A stretch of DNA of 64,000 bases from Bacillus sp. B-jedd (GCF_000821085.1 NZ_CCXR01000001.1:62001-126000); one strand, 5' to 3'. Numbered from the stretch's first letter, positions 1-8,792 are shown. A program made the numbers and translations. The notes: generated by a model from the letters alone, not told the origin.

Positions 1-70
<70 letters not shown>

Positions 71-261
71 TGCCTTTGGGCAATCGGAATGCGGACCTTC
101 GGTCCGTAAGTTGACCGCTTGTTTGTTTAGTTTTGAGGGAGCAATTCCTCAAGACTTCCTTGTTCCTTGAAAACTGGATAATGTAAGAAGAAGTAACCAA
201 GAAGAACCGAGTGATCGCCATTTTAGTTTTCTCTCTTATTTAAGAGTGAATGAACCTTTTA

Positions 262-423
262 GGTTAAGTTAGAAAGGGCGCACGGTGGATGCCTTGGCAC
301 TAGGAGATTTCCCACAGTGTTAAACTGGTAAGATCCCTGAAAGACGATCAGGTTGATAGGTCAGAGGTGGAAGCGCGGCGACGCGTGGAGCTGACTGATA
401 CTAATAGATCGAGGACTTAACCA
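262..423 (+). rRNA. 23S rRNA gene with internal deletion (both ends only)
   Basis: The first ~46 bases match the 5' end of Bacillus 23S rRNA (ggttaagttagaaagggcgc onward). They jump directly to the last ~115 bases, which end in gaggacttaacca. A normal gene is about 2.9 kb; here 162 nt remain. The join is at ctaggag/atttccc, where a GAG occurs on both sides in normal 23S. This is either assembly collapse of a multicopy rRNA operon or a genuine deletion. The product could not work as 23S rRNA. Confidence 0.9.
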
Positions 424-537
424 ATTCAAAATGATCATTCGTTCTTCAAACTTCTTCTAATTATCCAGTTTTGAGGGAATGAAATTTTCCTTGAAAAAAA
501 CAAAAAAGACATTATAATAAAATATGTCTGATTCATT

Positions 538-654
<117 letters not shown>

Positions 655-754
655 TTTGATTTTATTTTGTGCAGCTCATGAATAGGTTGGAGCGATATTT
701 CCAAGAATCGGCTGCGAGTTGTATACGCCTCTGAATATAGGTAAACTTACTTAT

Positions 755-829
755 TCCGCAGTAGCTCAGTGGTAGAGCAATCGGCTGTTAACCGATCGGT
801 CGTAGGTTCGAGTCCTACCTGCGGAGCCA
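755..829 (+). tRNA. tRNA-Asn (GTT)
   Basis: Cloverleaf with acceptor TCCGCAG/CTGCGGA, anticodon loop ctgttaa (GTT), T-loop gttcgagtc and an encoded CCA. First tRNA after 5S. Confidence 0.96.
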
Positions 830-849
830 ATATATCTTTACTTATTAAT

Positions 850-922
850 GCTTCCATAGCTCAGTAGGTAGAGCACTTCCATGGTAAGGAAGAGGTCAGC
901 GGTTCGAGCCCGCTTGGAAGCT
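850..922 (+). tRNA. tRNA-Thr (GGT)
   Basis: Acceptor GCTTCCA pairs with TGGAAGC; anticodon stem cttcc/ggaag encloses the loop atggtaa (GGT). CCA is not encoded. Confidence 0.95.
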
Positions 923-933
923 TTTTAAATATC

Positions 934-1008
934 GGCCCCTTGGTCAAGCGGTTAAGACACCGCCCTTTCACGGCGGTAACACGGGTTCGAATCCCGTAGG
1001 GGTCACCA
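934..1008 (+). tRNA. tRNA-Glu (TTC)
   Basis: Anticodon stem ccgcc/ggcgg closes the loop ctttcac (TTC); T-arm gggttcgaatccc; CCA encoded. Confidence 0.96.
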
Positions 1009-1011
1009 TTT

Positions 1012-1084
1012 GGAGGATTAGCTCAGCTGGGAGAGCATCTGCCTTACAAGCAGAGGGTCGGCGGTTCGATCCCGTCATCCTCCA
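1012..1084 (+). tRNA. tRNA-Val (TAC)
   Basis: Acceptor GGAGGAT/ATCCTCC, anticodon stem tctgc/gcaga with loop cttacaa (TAC). CCA not encoded. Confidence 0.96.
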
Positions 1085-1113
1085 TTATTTCTAATATATT
1101 TAATACTTCTTAT

Positions 1114-1189
<76 letters not shown>

Positions 1190-1195
1190 TTTTTT

Positions 1196-1280
1196 GGTGG
1201 GGTAGCGAAGTGGCTAAACGCGGCGGACTGTAAATCCGCTCCCTCCGGGTTCGGCGGTTCGAATCCGTCCCCCACCACCA
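1196..1280 (+). tRNA. tRNA-Tyr (GTA)
   Basis: Long-variable-arm tRNA with acceptor GGTGGGG/CCCCACC, anticodon stem gcgga/tccgc and loop ctgtaaa (GTA); CCA encoded. Confidence 0.96.
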
Positions 1281-1371
1281 TTTTCTGAATAGGTTTCATC
1301 CAAAAGAGCAATACTATGTATGTTCTTTTTAAGTTGTATTGGAAAACTGTATTAGGAAACCATACTATTAT

Positions 1372-1443
1372 TGGGCTATAGCCAAGCGGTAAGGCAACGG
1401 ACTTTGACTCCGTCATTCGTTGGTTCGAATCCAGCTAGCCCAG
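1372..1443 (+). tRNA. tRNA-Gln (TTG)
   Basis: Acceptor TGGGCTA/TAGCCCA (the U1-A72 pair typical of tRNA-Gln), anticodon stem acgga/tccgt, loop ctttgac (TTG). CCA not encoded. Confidence 0.95.
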
Positions 1444-1464
1444 TCTTTTTTTATTTTTGTACTC

Positions 1465-1488
1465 GAGCCATTAGCTCAGTTGGTAGAG
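1465..1488 (+). pseudogene. truncated tRNA-Lys (5' half only)
   Basis: These 24 bases repeat the start of the intact tRNA-Lys at 1594 (gagccattagctcag then ggtagag) with one mismatch, then stop in the D-arm. About 75 bp of unrelated GC-rich sequence replace the anticodon and T arms. It cannot fold as a tRNA and looks like a duplicated tRNA disrupted by a repeat or recombination. Confidence 0.85.
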
Positions 1489-1567
1489 ACGAGCAACGCT
1501 TCTATGAACCAGCTGCGAGTTGCGTAGCAGGACGGAAGTTCTGCGGAGCAGACGGCTAGATGCTTAA
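1489..1567 (+). repeat. repeat-like insertion replacing the tRNA-Lys 3' half
   Basis: The core gaaccagctgcgagttg here is close to gaatcggctgcgagttg at 701-717, just after 5S. The two stretches line up at roughly 70% over about 40 bases, so a dispersed sequence may be present twice in this cluster. The segment has internal complementary arms (gcagg, cctgc-like, ctgcggagcag). Confidence 0.5.
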
Positions 1568-1593
1568 TGGATTTAGGGAACTTTTTTTTGTTT

Positions 1594-1666
1594 GAGCCAT
1601 TAGCTCAGTCGGTAGAGCATCTGACTTTTAATCAGAGGGTCGAAGGTTCGAGTCCTTCATGGCTCA
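1594..1666 (+). tRNA. tRNA-Lys (TTT)
   Basis: Acceptor GAGCCAT/ATGGCTC, anticodon stem ctga/tcag, loop cttttaa (TTT). CCA not encoded. This is the intact partner of the broken copy at 1465. Confidence 0.96.
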
Positions 1667-1714
1667 TTTAAATTCTTGTCTAATAAAAATTTTTTCGTTA
1701 TAATACTATCGAAC

Positions 1715-1789
1715 GCGGAAGTAGTTCAGTGGTAGAACACCACCTTGCCAAGGTGGGGGTCGCGGGTTCGAATCCCGTCTTCCGCTCCA
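1715..1789 (+). tRNA. tRNA-Gly (GCC)
   Basis: Acceptor GCGGAAG/CTTCCGC, anticodon stem ccacc/ggtgg with loop ttgccaa (GCC); CCA encoded. Confidence 0.96.
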
Positions 1790-1795
1790 TTCTCC

Positions 1796-1871
1796 GGGGC
1801 CTTAGCTCAGCTGGGAGAGCGCCTGCTTTGCACGCAGGAGGTCAGCGGTTCGATCCCGCTAGGCTCCACCA
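1796..1871 (+). tRNA. tRNA-Ala (TGC)
   Basis: Acceptor GGGGCCT/AGGCTCC, anticodon stem cctgc/gcagg with loop tttgcac (TGC); CCA encoded. Last tRNA of the cluster. Confidence 0.96.
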
Positions 1872-1990
1872 TCATTTTACATAAAGACCATTCTGCCTTA
1901 AATCTTTTTAGATTTAAGGCTTCTTTGTATGTTTGGATAGAAGCAATCTCAAAGCTCGTAACCAATACGACTTTGTTCCAAATAAAAATG

Positions 1991-2111
1991 TTCTCTCCGG
2001 TCGAATATGAATGTTCTAAACGCCCGCAGCATTTAAAATTCTGCTCTGCGGTCGAATAGAAGAGCTCTAAACGCCCGCAGCAAATAAAAATCTACTCTGC
2101 GGTCGAATAGA
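1991..2111. repeat. 51-bp tandem repeat with internal hairpin
   Basis: The motif ggtcgaata recurs at 1999, 2050 and 2101, a period of 51 bp, and ctaaacgcccgcagca occurs between the copies. Within a unit ccgcag pairs with ctgcgg across an AT-rich loop, so each copy can form a hairpin. One diverged copy lies 46 kb away at 48548-48594. No open frame of interest is seen here; 1872-2250 holds only this repeat. Confidence 0.8.
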
Positions 2112-2254
2112 ATTCAATCTCATCGACAGTAAAGCCAAACAAATAGCAACGAAGTCGTATAAAAGCAGCAAAGCCAACATCCAAATAACGCTGTACCCTA
2201 TGGTGGATGGAAATGCTTCGTTAAGGATGTATTTATATGCATAATAATGTCAAG

Positions 2255-2284
2255 TTGAGTCATTTGGATGTAAGCGGTTAAAAT
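2255..2284 (+). promoter_or_regulatory. candidate promoter of rocF
   Basis: A TTGAGT at 2255-2260 and TAAAAT at 2279-2284 are separated by 18 bp, a fair SigA match. No sigma-54 (-24/-12) element like that of B. subtilis roc genes is visible. The RBS aaggggga follows at about 2295. Confidence 0.45.
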
Positions 2285-2307
2285 TAAGACATTAAGGGGG
2301 AGTATAA

Positions 2308-3204
2308 ATGAAAAAATTGTCTATTATCGGCATGCCTATGGACCTGGGGCAATTGCGCCGGGGAGTTGATATGGGGCCGAGTGCAATACGTTACGCGGAA
2401 GTCGTCGACAGGCTCAAAAGCTTATTTGATGAAATTGAAGATTTAGGGGATATCCCTGTCGGCCGGCCAGAGGTCGTCATTGATCAGCAGTCGAAGCTGA
2501 GAAATTTGGAGTTAATCACTAAAAAGAATGAGAAGCTGGCAGCTGAAGTCGATAAAGTGGTCGAAAAGGGTTCATTCCCGCTAATCCTTGGAGGCGACCA
2601 TAGCATTGCCATCGGGACACTTGCGGGTGTTTCAAAACATTATAAAAATATGGGCGTAATTTGGTATGATGCCCATGGTGATTTGAATACAGCAGAAACG
2701 TCCCCATCCGGAAACATCCATGGTATGCCTCTCGCAGTCAGTTTAGGGATTGGCCATAAGTTGTTGACGGAATTGGGAGGATACAGCCCGAAAGTAAAAC
2801 CTGAGAATGTAGTCATCATAGGGGCGAGGGCACTGGATGACGGTGAAAAGGAATTAATAAAAGAAACTGGCATTAAAGTCTATACCATGCATGAAATTGA
2901 CCGAATGGGCATGGCAAGGGTGATGGAGGAGACGATTTCCTACTTAAAGGACAGAACAGATGGGGTTCATCTTTCTCTTGATCTGGATGGCCTTGATCCC
3001 CTGGATGCACCGGGAGTGGGAACACCGGTTATTGGCGGGATTACTTATCGGGAGAGCCATTTGGCAATGGAAATGCTCGCTGAGGCGGAAATCATAACTT
3101 CCGCGGAATTTGTTGAAGTCAATCCTATTCTTGATGAGAGAAATAAGACTGCGAAAGTAGCGGTTGAATTAATGGGTTCGTTATTTGGGGAAAATCTTCT
3201 CTAA
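2308..3204 (+). CDS. rocF: arginase
   Basis: Arginase hydrolyses L-arginine to ornithine and urea in the cytosol, the first step of arginine catabolism. The 298-residue length is normal. All Mn2+-binding signatures of the ureohydrolase family are present: GGDHS (His98), DAHGD (Asp121, His123, Asp125) and [14 protein letters not shown] (Asp225, Asp227). The ATG is preceded by aaggggga at the right distance. It stands alone between the tRNA cluster and the sigW region and has its own terminator. This neighbourhood (rocF upstream of sigW, cdaA and glmM) is conserved in several Bacillaceae. Confidence 0.97.
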   Translation: MKKLSIIGMPMDLGQLRRGVDMGPSAIRYAEVVDRLKSLFDEIEDLGDIPVGRPEVVIDQQSKLRNLELITKKNEKLAAEVDKVVEKGSFPLILGGDHSIAIGTLAGVSKHYKNMGVIWYDAHGDLNTAETSPSGNIHGMPLAVSLGIGHKLLTELGGYSPKVKPENVVIIGARALDDGEKELIKETGIKVYTMHEIDRMGMARVMEETISYLKDRTDGVHLSLDLDGLDPLDAPGVGTPVIGGITYRESHLAMEMLAEAEIITSAEFVEVNPILDERNKTAKVAVELMGSLFGENLL

Positions 3205-3228
3205 GCTATTAGTAAGTAATAAAAAGAA

Positions 3229-3273
3229 GAAACCAGCATTCCCTCTAGTGGTTATGGGGAAAGCTGGTTTTTT
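3229..3273 (+). terminator. rho-independent terminator of rocF
   Basis: The arms aaaccagc and gctggttt, with an inner ttccc/gggaa pairing, are followed by TTTTTT. It begins 25 bp after the rocF stop. Confidence 0.85.
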
Positions 3274-3303
3274 AATATGCGGGAATCAGCACCCGAAAGT
3301 CTT

Positions 3304-3471
3304 TTAATGTTTTTGGTTTACTAAAACATAATATGTGTTTAGCAGTGAGTCCAATTTCACGCTTGCCTCGATAACGTTATGGTCGGTTAGCGAATAGTTG
3401 TTTGCCAGCTGGACCATTTGATTTCTGGAATTTTCAATTTCACTGGCCAGTTTTGTAAGCTGAATGCACAT
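3304..3471 (-). CDS. Spo0E-like aspartyl-phosphate phosphatase
   Basis: A 55-residue frame on the minus strand, MCIQLTKLASEIE onward, ending LLNTYYVLVNQKH. It has the short two-helix pattern of the Spo0E family: hydrophobic heptads in the first helix, then SVKLDSLLNTYY, matching the family S-x-x-LD-x-LL-x-x-Y signature. Such proteins dephosphorylate Spo0A~P and delay sporulation. A gaaaggac RBS lies about 10 bases upstream of the ATG. It is convergent to rocF and divergent from sigW. Assignment rests on the signature and size; the exact paralogue is not determined. Confidence 0.82.
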   Translation of the reverse strand: MCIQLTKLASEIENSRNQMVQLANNYSLTDHNVIEASVKLDSLLNTYYVLVNQKH

Positions 3472-3581
3472 AATAACCAAGTCCTTTCCGTAAATTACTA
3501 TTTTTATGTCCTTTATGAGGAAAATCCAAACCTATCGCTGACAGATATGGTAAGATTTTATTAAAATTGTTTTATCCAAAA

Positions 3582-3607
3582 TGAAACTTTTTTGCAAGCG
3601 GTTCGTA
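3582..3607 (+). promoter_or_regulatory. SigW autoregulatory promoter
   Basis: TGAAAC at 3582-3587 and CGTA at 3604-3607 are separated by exactly 16 bp, the consensus ECF SigW promoter. It lies 37 bp upstream of the sigW start, so sigW drives its own operon as in B. subtilis. Confidence 0.93.
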
Positions 3608-3643
3608 CTATACATAGCCGCAATTAGAGGCGGAGGTAAAAAA

Positions 3644-4207
3644 TTGGATGCACTTGTTAAAAAAAGAATAAAACAAATTAAAAAAGGCGACCAGGATGCG
3701 TTTGCTGAAATTGTGGAATTGTATAAGGATAAATTGTTTCAGCTTGGCTACCGCATGTTGGGAAACAGGCACGAAGCGGAGGATATCGCCCAGGAAGCAT
3801 TTATCCGCGCTTATGTAAATATTCACAATTTTAATCAAGAATATAAATTCTCGACTTGGCTTTATCGGATTGCGACCAATCTTTGCATTGACAGAATCCG
3901 AAAGAAAAAGCCGGATTATTATCTTGATGCCGAAGTGGCAGGGACAGAGGGATTGACCCTTTATTCCCGAATCTCTTCAGATACACCCCTTCCTGAAAAG
4001 GAAGTGGAAATGATGGAGCTGCACGAAACCATTCAGGAAGAAATTTTGAAACTGCCCGAAAAATACAGGTCTGTGATCGTATTAAAATATATTGAGGAGT
4101 TATCCTTGAATGAAATAAGCGAAATACTCGATTTGCCGCTGGGGACGGTAAAAACGAGGATCCATAGAGGGCGGGAAGCATTAAGAAAGCAATTAAGACA
4201 TGTATAA
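3644..4207 (+). CDS. sigW: ECF RNA polymerase sigma factor SigW
   Basis: SigW directs RNA polymerase to envelope-stress and antimicrobial-resistance genes. Sigma region 2 (from about residue 20, with HEAEDIAQEAFIRAYVNI) and region 4 (with LSLNEISEILDLPLGTVKTR) are intact. I chose the TTG at 3644 rather than the upstream in-frame ATG at 3581. The ATG sits in the -35 box of the SigW promoter, whereas the TTG has the RBS aggcggaggt just ahead and gives 187 residues, the length of B. subtilis SigW. It is followed 12 bp later by its anti-sigma gene. Confidence 0.96.
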   Translation: MDALVKKRIKQIKKGDQDAFAEIVELYKDKLFQLGYRMLGNRHEAEDIAQEAFIRAYVNIHNFNQEYKFSTWLYRIATNLCIDRIRKKKPDYYLDAEVAGTEGLTLYSRISSDTPLPEKEVEMMELHETIQEEILKLPEKYRSVIVLKYIEELSLNEISEILDLPLGTVKTRIHRGREALRKQLRHV

Positions 4208-4219
4208 GAGGTGAACAAT

Positions 4220-4852
4220 GTGAACTGTCCCGAAGAAATTATCGTCTATATGCATGAATATTTTGATGATGATTTAGAACCCGAGAATGAACGGGTGCTA
4301 AGGGAGCATCTGGGCAAATGTAAAGACTGCCAGGCTCTCTTTCAGGAGATGAATAAAACAGTTGCGCTGATTCAAAGTACTGCCAATGTCCATGCGCCAG
4401 AGAACTTTACTGCATCAGTCCTGGCAAAGCTTCCTAAAGAAAAGAAAAAGATCAGCTTCCAGCGTTGGATGAAACGGCATCCAATGGTCACCGCCGCTGC
4501 TGTCTTCATCGTTCTGATGACCGGAAGCCTGTTTACCGCCTGGGATAGCGACCGGGATTTTTCAACAACAAATGCCGACCAGGTCGTCATTGATCATGAG
4601 ACCGTCATAGTTCCGGCTGGAAAAGTTGTCAAAGGCGATTTAGTGGTCAAAAACGGCGACATTAAAATTGAAGGCGAAGTTCAGGGAAATGTTACCGTCA
4701 TAAACGGCGAGCAGTATCTTGCGTCAGCGGGGCATGTAACCGGAAAAATTGAAAAGGTAGACAAAGCGTTCGACTGGATCTGGTACCAGATTAAAAAAAC
4801 CGCATTAGATTTGTTTAGCTTGGACGGCGAAAAGGGAACAGATGAAAAATAG
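4220..4852 (+). CDS. rsiW: anti-sigma-W factor RsiW
   Basis: Single-pass membrane anti-sigma factor that holds SigW inactive until it is degraded by regulated proteolysis. The N-terminal zinc anti-sigma motif HLGKCKDC (H-x3-C-x2-C) is present. One membrane helix (HPMVTAAAVFIVLMTGSLF) is followed by an extracellular part rich in VKGDLVVKNG-type beta repeats. I prefer the GTG at 4220 because agaggtg precedes it at a good distance and the product then begins MNCPEE, as in relatives; an upstream GTG at 4211 is also in frame. It is co-transcribed with sigW and has its own terminator. Confidence 0.94.
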   Translation: MNCPEEIIVYMHEYFDDDLEPENERVLREHLGKCKDCQALFQEMNKTVALIQSTANVHAPENFTASVLAKLPKEKKKISFQRWMKRHPMVTAAAVFIVLMTGSLFTAWDSDRDFSTTNADQVVIDHETVIVPAGKVVKGDLVVKNGDIKIEGEVQGNVTVINGEQYLASAGHVTGKIEKVDKAFDWIWYQIKKTALDLFSLDGEKGTDEK

Positions 4853-4886
4853 CCACCGCTATCTGGAGGCTATTTTTCATTTTTCT
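4842..4886 (+). terminator. terminator of sigW-rsiW
   Basis: gaaaaatagcc pairs with ggctatttttc and a T-rich run follows. It overlaps the last codons of rsiW. Confidence 0.85.
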
Positions 4887-4943
4887 GCACTTTTTGGGAA
4901 CCCTCCGGTTTTGCAGCGCCAGTGATTCGTCCGGAATCATTTT

Positions 4944-4953
4944 ATGATATAAT
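4944..4953 (+). promoter_or_regulatory. candidate extended -10 promoter of the cdaA operon
   Basis: TGATATAAT (TGnTATAAT) ends at 4953; no good -35 is seen, typical of extended -10 promoters. It implies a leader of about 140 nt, in which aacccc (4979) and ggggtt (4996) can pair. Confidence 0.6.
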
Positions 4954-5097
4954 ATAAAAGTTACATAACCATACGGAAACCCCATTAAATAGCAGGGGGT
5001 TACGTATACTATTACGCAAGCAGGCATAGAAAGATTGCCTTGAAAAATATAGTCAGCCTGTCAGGGCCTCTTTAAATAAATGACCGGAGGAAAGCCA

Positions 5098-5925
5098 ATG
5101 CCTTTTGGAGACTTCAACATTTTCCGTTATTTGGCGAGCATTGTGGATATCGCCATTATCTGGTATGTCGTATATAAACTCATCATGCTCATAAAGGGAA
5201 CAAAGGCAGTCCAGCTCTTAAAAGGGATTTTCGTCATTCTGCTGGTTAAGCTCTTTAGTGATTTCCTAGGATTGAGAACATTAAGCTGGATTGTGGACAA
5301 CATTATTACCTGGGGTTTTCTGGCGATAATCATCATCTTCCAGCCGGAACTTAGGCGGGCGCTCGAGCAGCTTGGCCGTGGACGCTTTTTCTCCAGAACA
5401 GGCGGGCAGGAAGAGGAAGAACTCGAAAAGACCGCAAATGCGATTATCAAGGCTACAGACTATATGGCCAAACGGAGAATTGGCGCCCTTATATCGATGG
5501 AACGGGAAACAGGAATGTCGGACTATATTGAAACCGGGATCCGGGTGGATGGCAAAATATCATCTGAATTGCTGATCAATATTTTTATTCCAAATACCCC
5601 ACTGCATGATGGGGCGGTTATTTTGCAAAAAAATAATGTGGCCGCTGCGGCCTGCTACCTGCCTTTGTCAGAAAGCCCGTTCATTTCAAAAGAGCTCGGG
5701 ACGCGGCACCGGGCCGCACTGGGTATCAGTGAGGTCACCGATAGTATCACGATTATTGTATCAGAGGAAACCGGGGGCATCTCACTCACGAAAAACGGGG
5801 AACTGTACCGTGACTTAAGCAGAGATACTTTCAAGGAAATGATCACCACTGAAATAGTAGGGAAGGAAAAAGAGAAAGCTTCCTCTTCAAACCTTTGGAA
5901 TTGGAGGATGAAGAAAAATGGATAA
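5098..5925 (+). CDS. cdaA: diadenylate cyclase CdaA
   Basis: Membrane enzyme that makes cyclic di-AMP from two ATP. Three N-terminal hydrophobic helices lie within the first ~80 residues, then the DAC domain with both catalytic signatures: DGA at residues 171-173 and RHR at 203-205, the same numbering as B. subtilis CdaA. The ATG at 5098 has ggagga just upstream; a GGAGG-less in-frame ATG at 5080 is less likely. It overlaps cdaR by 8 bp and is followed by glmM. These are the conserved partners that regulate it or are regulated with it. Confidence 0.96.
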   Translation: MPFGDFNIFRYLASIVDIAIIWYVVYKLIMLIKGTKAVQLLKGIFVILLVKLFSDFLGLRTLSWIVDNIITWGFLAIIIIFQPELRRALEQLGRGRFFSRTGGQEEEELEKTANAIIKATDYMAKRRIGALISMERETGMSDYIETGIRVDGKISSELLINIFIPNTPLHDGAVILQKNNVAAAACYLPLSESPFISKELGTRHRAALGISEVTDSITIIVSEETGGISLTKNGELYRDLSRDTFKEMITTEIVGKEKEKASSSNLWNWRMKKNG

Positions 5926-7162
5926 AATGCTTGATAACAGCTGGTTTGTAAAAGTTGTCGCCCTGCTACTCGCATTCCTGCTCTATTCATCCGTCCCTAC
6001 GCCAGATTCAGACGGGAACAAGCTGAATGAAAAATATGTACCTGGCGATGAAACGACAGAAACGATAAAAGACGTTCCGGTCAGTGCCTATTATGATACG
6101 AAAAACTTGATTGTCACCGGCTTACCGGAGACGGTTGATTTGACTGTGGCGGGTCCAAAGAGCCATGTGCAAAATGCAAAAACACTGAAGAACTTTGAAG
6201 TGTATGTGGATTTGACCGGTGCTGAAATTGGTACGAAAACAGTCAAACTGAAGGTAAGGGATCTGTCGGACAAGCTGCAGGCTTCCATTTCTCCTTCGTC
6301 TGTCACGATTTCCATTCAGGAAAGGATTACGAGGGAATTCAGTGTCGAGGCTGAGTATAATACTTCCCTGGTCAAGGACGGCTTTGGCGCTTCGCCTCCA
6401 AAGGTCAGTCCGGATAAAGTGAAAATCACCGGAGCAAGAGATATCATTGACAGTATTACTTATGTCAAAGCTACTGTAGATATTAAAGAGCCATTGGTGG
6501 AAACAACAACGAGAAACGCGAAGATCAAGGTTTTCGACAGGGAACTGAACAAGCTTGATGTCATTGTGGAACCAGATAGTGTCGAGGTCACCATTCCGGT
6601 TAGAAGTATGACAAAACAAGTCCCAATTCAACTGATTCAAAAAGGCGCCCTGCCGGATGGACTTGCACTTGAATCGATCAATGCTGATGCAAAACAGGCA
6701 GTCATCACCGCTGACGAGGATGTGCTGGCTTCTGTGAAATCTGTAAGGGCGGAAGTTGATTTGAGTAAAATAAAGGAAAGCGGTACTGTATCTGTGCCAG
6801 TCATCATTCCTGACGGGGTCATCTCGGTTTCCCCTGAATTGGTTAAGGTGACGGTCAAGGTACGGACTAAAGAGGAAGAAAAGAATATTTCCTCTATCCC
6901 GGTCAACATTAGAGGACTTTCACCCGATCAAAGGGCGGAATTTACAGACCCAGCCGCAGGCAATACAAGCCTTCTTGTCTATGGATCATCTGATAAGATT
7001 AATTCGCTTGGCCCAGGCGACTTCAGGCTCTTTGTAGAATTGTCGGGATTGAACGAAGGAGAGCATGATGTTGACATTCAGGTAGAGGGGCCTAAAGATG
7101 TTTCCTGGAGAATGGCCAAGTCAACAGCGACGATAAAAATTACAAACAATACGGATGCTTAA
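5918..7162 (+). CDS. cdaR: CdaA regulatory protein CdaR (YbbR-domain)
   Basis: Extracytoplasmic regulator of CdaA. An N-terminal membrane anchor (about residues 10-27, VKVVALLLAFLLYSSVP) is followed by four tandem YbbR domains recognisable from repeated ISPSSVTISI / VSPDKVKITG / VEPDSVEVTI / VSPELVKVTV strands. At 414 residues it is slightly shorter than the B. subtilis homologue. The start overlaps the cdaA stop, showing translational coupling. Ends 39 bp before glmM. Confidence 0.95.
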   Translation: MDKMLDNSWFVKVVALLLAFLLYSSVPTPDSDGNKLNEKYVPGDETTETIKDVPVSAYYDTKNLIVTGLPETVDLTVAGPKSHVQNAKTLKNFEVYVDLTGAEIGTKTVKLKVRDLSDKLQASISPSSVTISIQERITREFSVEAEYNTSLVKDGFGASPPKVSPDKVKITGARDIIDSITYVKATVDIKEPLVETTTRNAKIKVFDRELNKLDVIVEPDSVEVTIPVRSMTKQVPIQLIQKGALPDGLALESINADAKQAVITADEDVLASVKSVRAEVDLSKIKESGTVSVPVIIPDGVISVSPELVKVTVKVRTKEEEKNISSIPVNIRGLSPDQRAEFTDPAAGNTSLLVYGSSDKINSLGPGDFRLFVELSGLNEGEHDVDIQVEGPKDVSWRMAKSTATIKITNNTDA

Positions 7163-7201
7163 TATTTTGGATTTGGATTGATCAGGAGGAGCGATTGTAT
7201 A

Positions 7202-8551
7202 ATGGGAAAATATTTTGGTACTGACGGAGTACGCGGAGTCGCGAATAGTGAACTTACACCGGAACTTGCATTTAAACTTGGGAGATTCGGAGGATTTGTC
7301 CTTACAAAAGATAAAGAAAGGCCGAAGGTAATTATTGGCCGCGATACACGGATTTCTGGCCATATGCTTGAGGGAGCCCTAGTGGCTGGCTTGCTTTCCA
7401 TCGGAGCTGAAGTCATGAGGCTCGGCGTTATTTCCACACCAGGGGTTGCCTATTTGACGAAAGCGCTTGGCGCGCAGGCAGGGGTCATGATTTCCGCCTC
7501 GCACAATCCGGTGGAAGACAACGGGATCAAATTTTTTGGTCCGGATGGGTTCAAGCTTTCTGATGAACAGGAAAATGAAATTGAACAGCTGATGGACCTT
7601 CCGGAAGATAAGTTGCCACGCCCAGTGGGTGAAGCACTCGGACTTGTGAATGACTATTTTGAAGGCGGGCAAAAGTACCTTCAATACTTGAAGCAAACGG
7701 TTGATGAAGATTTCTCGGGCATCCATGTAGCTCTTGACTGCGCGCATGGTGCTACTTCCTCACTGGCAACCCATCTGTTCGCAGACCTGGATGCCGACTT
7801 GTCGACAATGGGAGCTTCGCCAAATGGGTTGAATATTAACGCGGGAGTCGGCTCTACACACCCTGAAGCACTGGCCGCTTTCCTTAAAGAAAAAGGCGCG
7901 GATATCGGCCTTGCATTTGACGGTGACGGCGACAGGCTGATTGCGATTGATGAAACAGGCGCTGTCGTGGATGGCGACCAGATCATGTATATTTGCGGAA
8001 AATACCTGAATGAGCAGAACAGGCTGAAGCAATCCACCGTTGTATCAACAGTCATGAGCAACATCGGATTCTATAAAGGCCTGGAGCGGAACGGGATCCA
8101 AAGTGTACAGACTGCTGTTGGCGACCGTTATGTGGTCGAAGAAATGAAGAAGAACGGCTACAATCTTGGCGGCGAGCAATCCGGCCATATTATCTTCCTG
8201 GATTACAATACAACTGGCGATGGCTTACTTACTGGCCTACAGCTTGTCAATATTATGAAGGCGACAAAAAAGCCGCTTTCCGAGCTGGCGAATGAAATTC
8301 AGAAATTCCCGCAGCTGCTCGTCAATATCCGTGTGACTGATAAATACCATGTGACGGATAATGAAAAGGTAATGGCGGTTATTGAGCAGGTTGAAGCGGA
8401 AATGGCTGGCGATGGACGGATCCTCGTTCGTCCGTCTGGTACTGAGCCTCTTGTTCGTGTCATGGCAGAAGCTCCAACGGAAGAACTGTGCCGCGATTAT
8501 GTACATCGGATTGCCGAAGTCGTTGAAGCGGAAATGGGATTGAAGGAATAG
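7202..8551 (+). CDS. glmM: phosphoglucosamine mutase
   Basis: Converts glucosamine-6-phosphate to glucosamine-1-phosphate on the route to UDP-GlcNAc and peptidoglycan. Protein starts [12 protein letters not shown]. The phosphoserine loop MISASHNP places the active Ser at residue 100, the metal loop is FDGDGDR, and the phosphate-binding RPSGTEP is near the C-terminus. Start at 7202 chosen because caggagga lies just upstream; 449 residues is the family length. GlmM is known to bind and inhibit CdaA, which explains the operon with cdaA-cdaR. Confidence 0.97.
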   Translation: MGKYFGTDGVRGVANSELTPELAFKLGRFGGFVLTKDKERPKVIIGRDTRISGHMLEGALVAGLLSIGAEVMRLGVISTPGVAYLTKALGAQAGVMISASHNPVEDNGIKFFGPDGFKLSDEQENEIEQLMDLPEDKLPRPVGEALGLVNDYFEGGQKYLQYLKQTVDEDFSGIHVALDCAHGATSSLATHLFADLDADLSTMGASPNGLNINAGVGSTHPEALAAFLKEKGADIGLAFDGDGDRLIAIDETGAVVDGDQIMYICGKYLNEQNRLKQSTVVSTVMSNIGFYKGLERNGIQSVQTAVGDRYVVEEMKKNGYNLGGEQSGHIIFLDYNTTGDGLLTGLQLVNIMKATKKPLSELANEIQKFPQLLVNIRVTDKYHVTDNEKVMAVIEQVEAEMAGDGRILVRPSGTEPLVRVMAEAPTEELCRDYVHRIAEVVEAEMGLKE

Positions 8552-8564
8552 GCAGCAGCCTTAT

Positions 8565-8609
8565 GATATGCATAAGGGAACGATTCCGTTCTCTTATGCA
8601 TATTTTATT
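8565..8609 (+). terminator. terminator of the cdaA-cdaR-glmM operon
   Basis: gatatgcataag...cttatgcatatt forms a long stem with an inner gaac/gttc, followed by TTTTATT. It separates glmM from the glmS leader. Confidence 0.85.
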
Positions 8610-8792
8610 AGAAGCGGATTCCGTTTTTCGGCGGGTTGTTTTGGGTAAAGTCAGGAGGAACTTTACACCTTGACGGATTTCTATTTCTCCTGTAACATGA
8701 ATTTTGCTTGTTTGCCAATTTGGTATTTTTCCAAATTAATTCCAAATTCATTCAAAGATAGAAAGGTGGACAGAGGTTCACACCAATTTTAA

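Noticed and set aside
3581..3643. N-terminal extension of SigW
   Set aside because: Overlaps the SigW promoter and lacks an RBS; the TTG at 3644 fits better.
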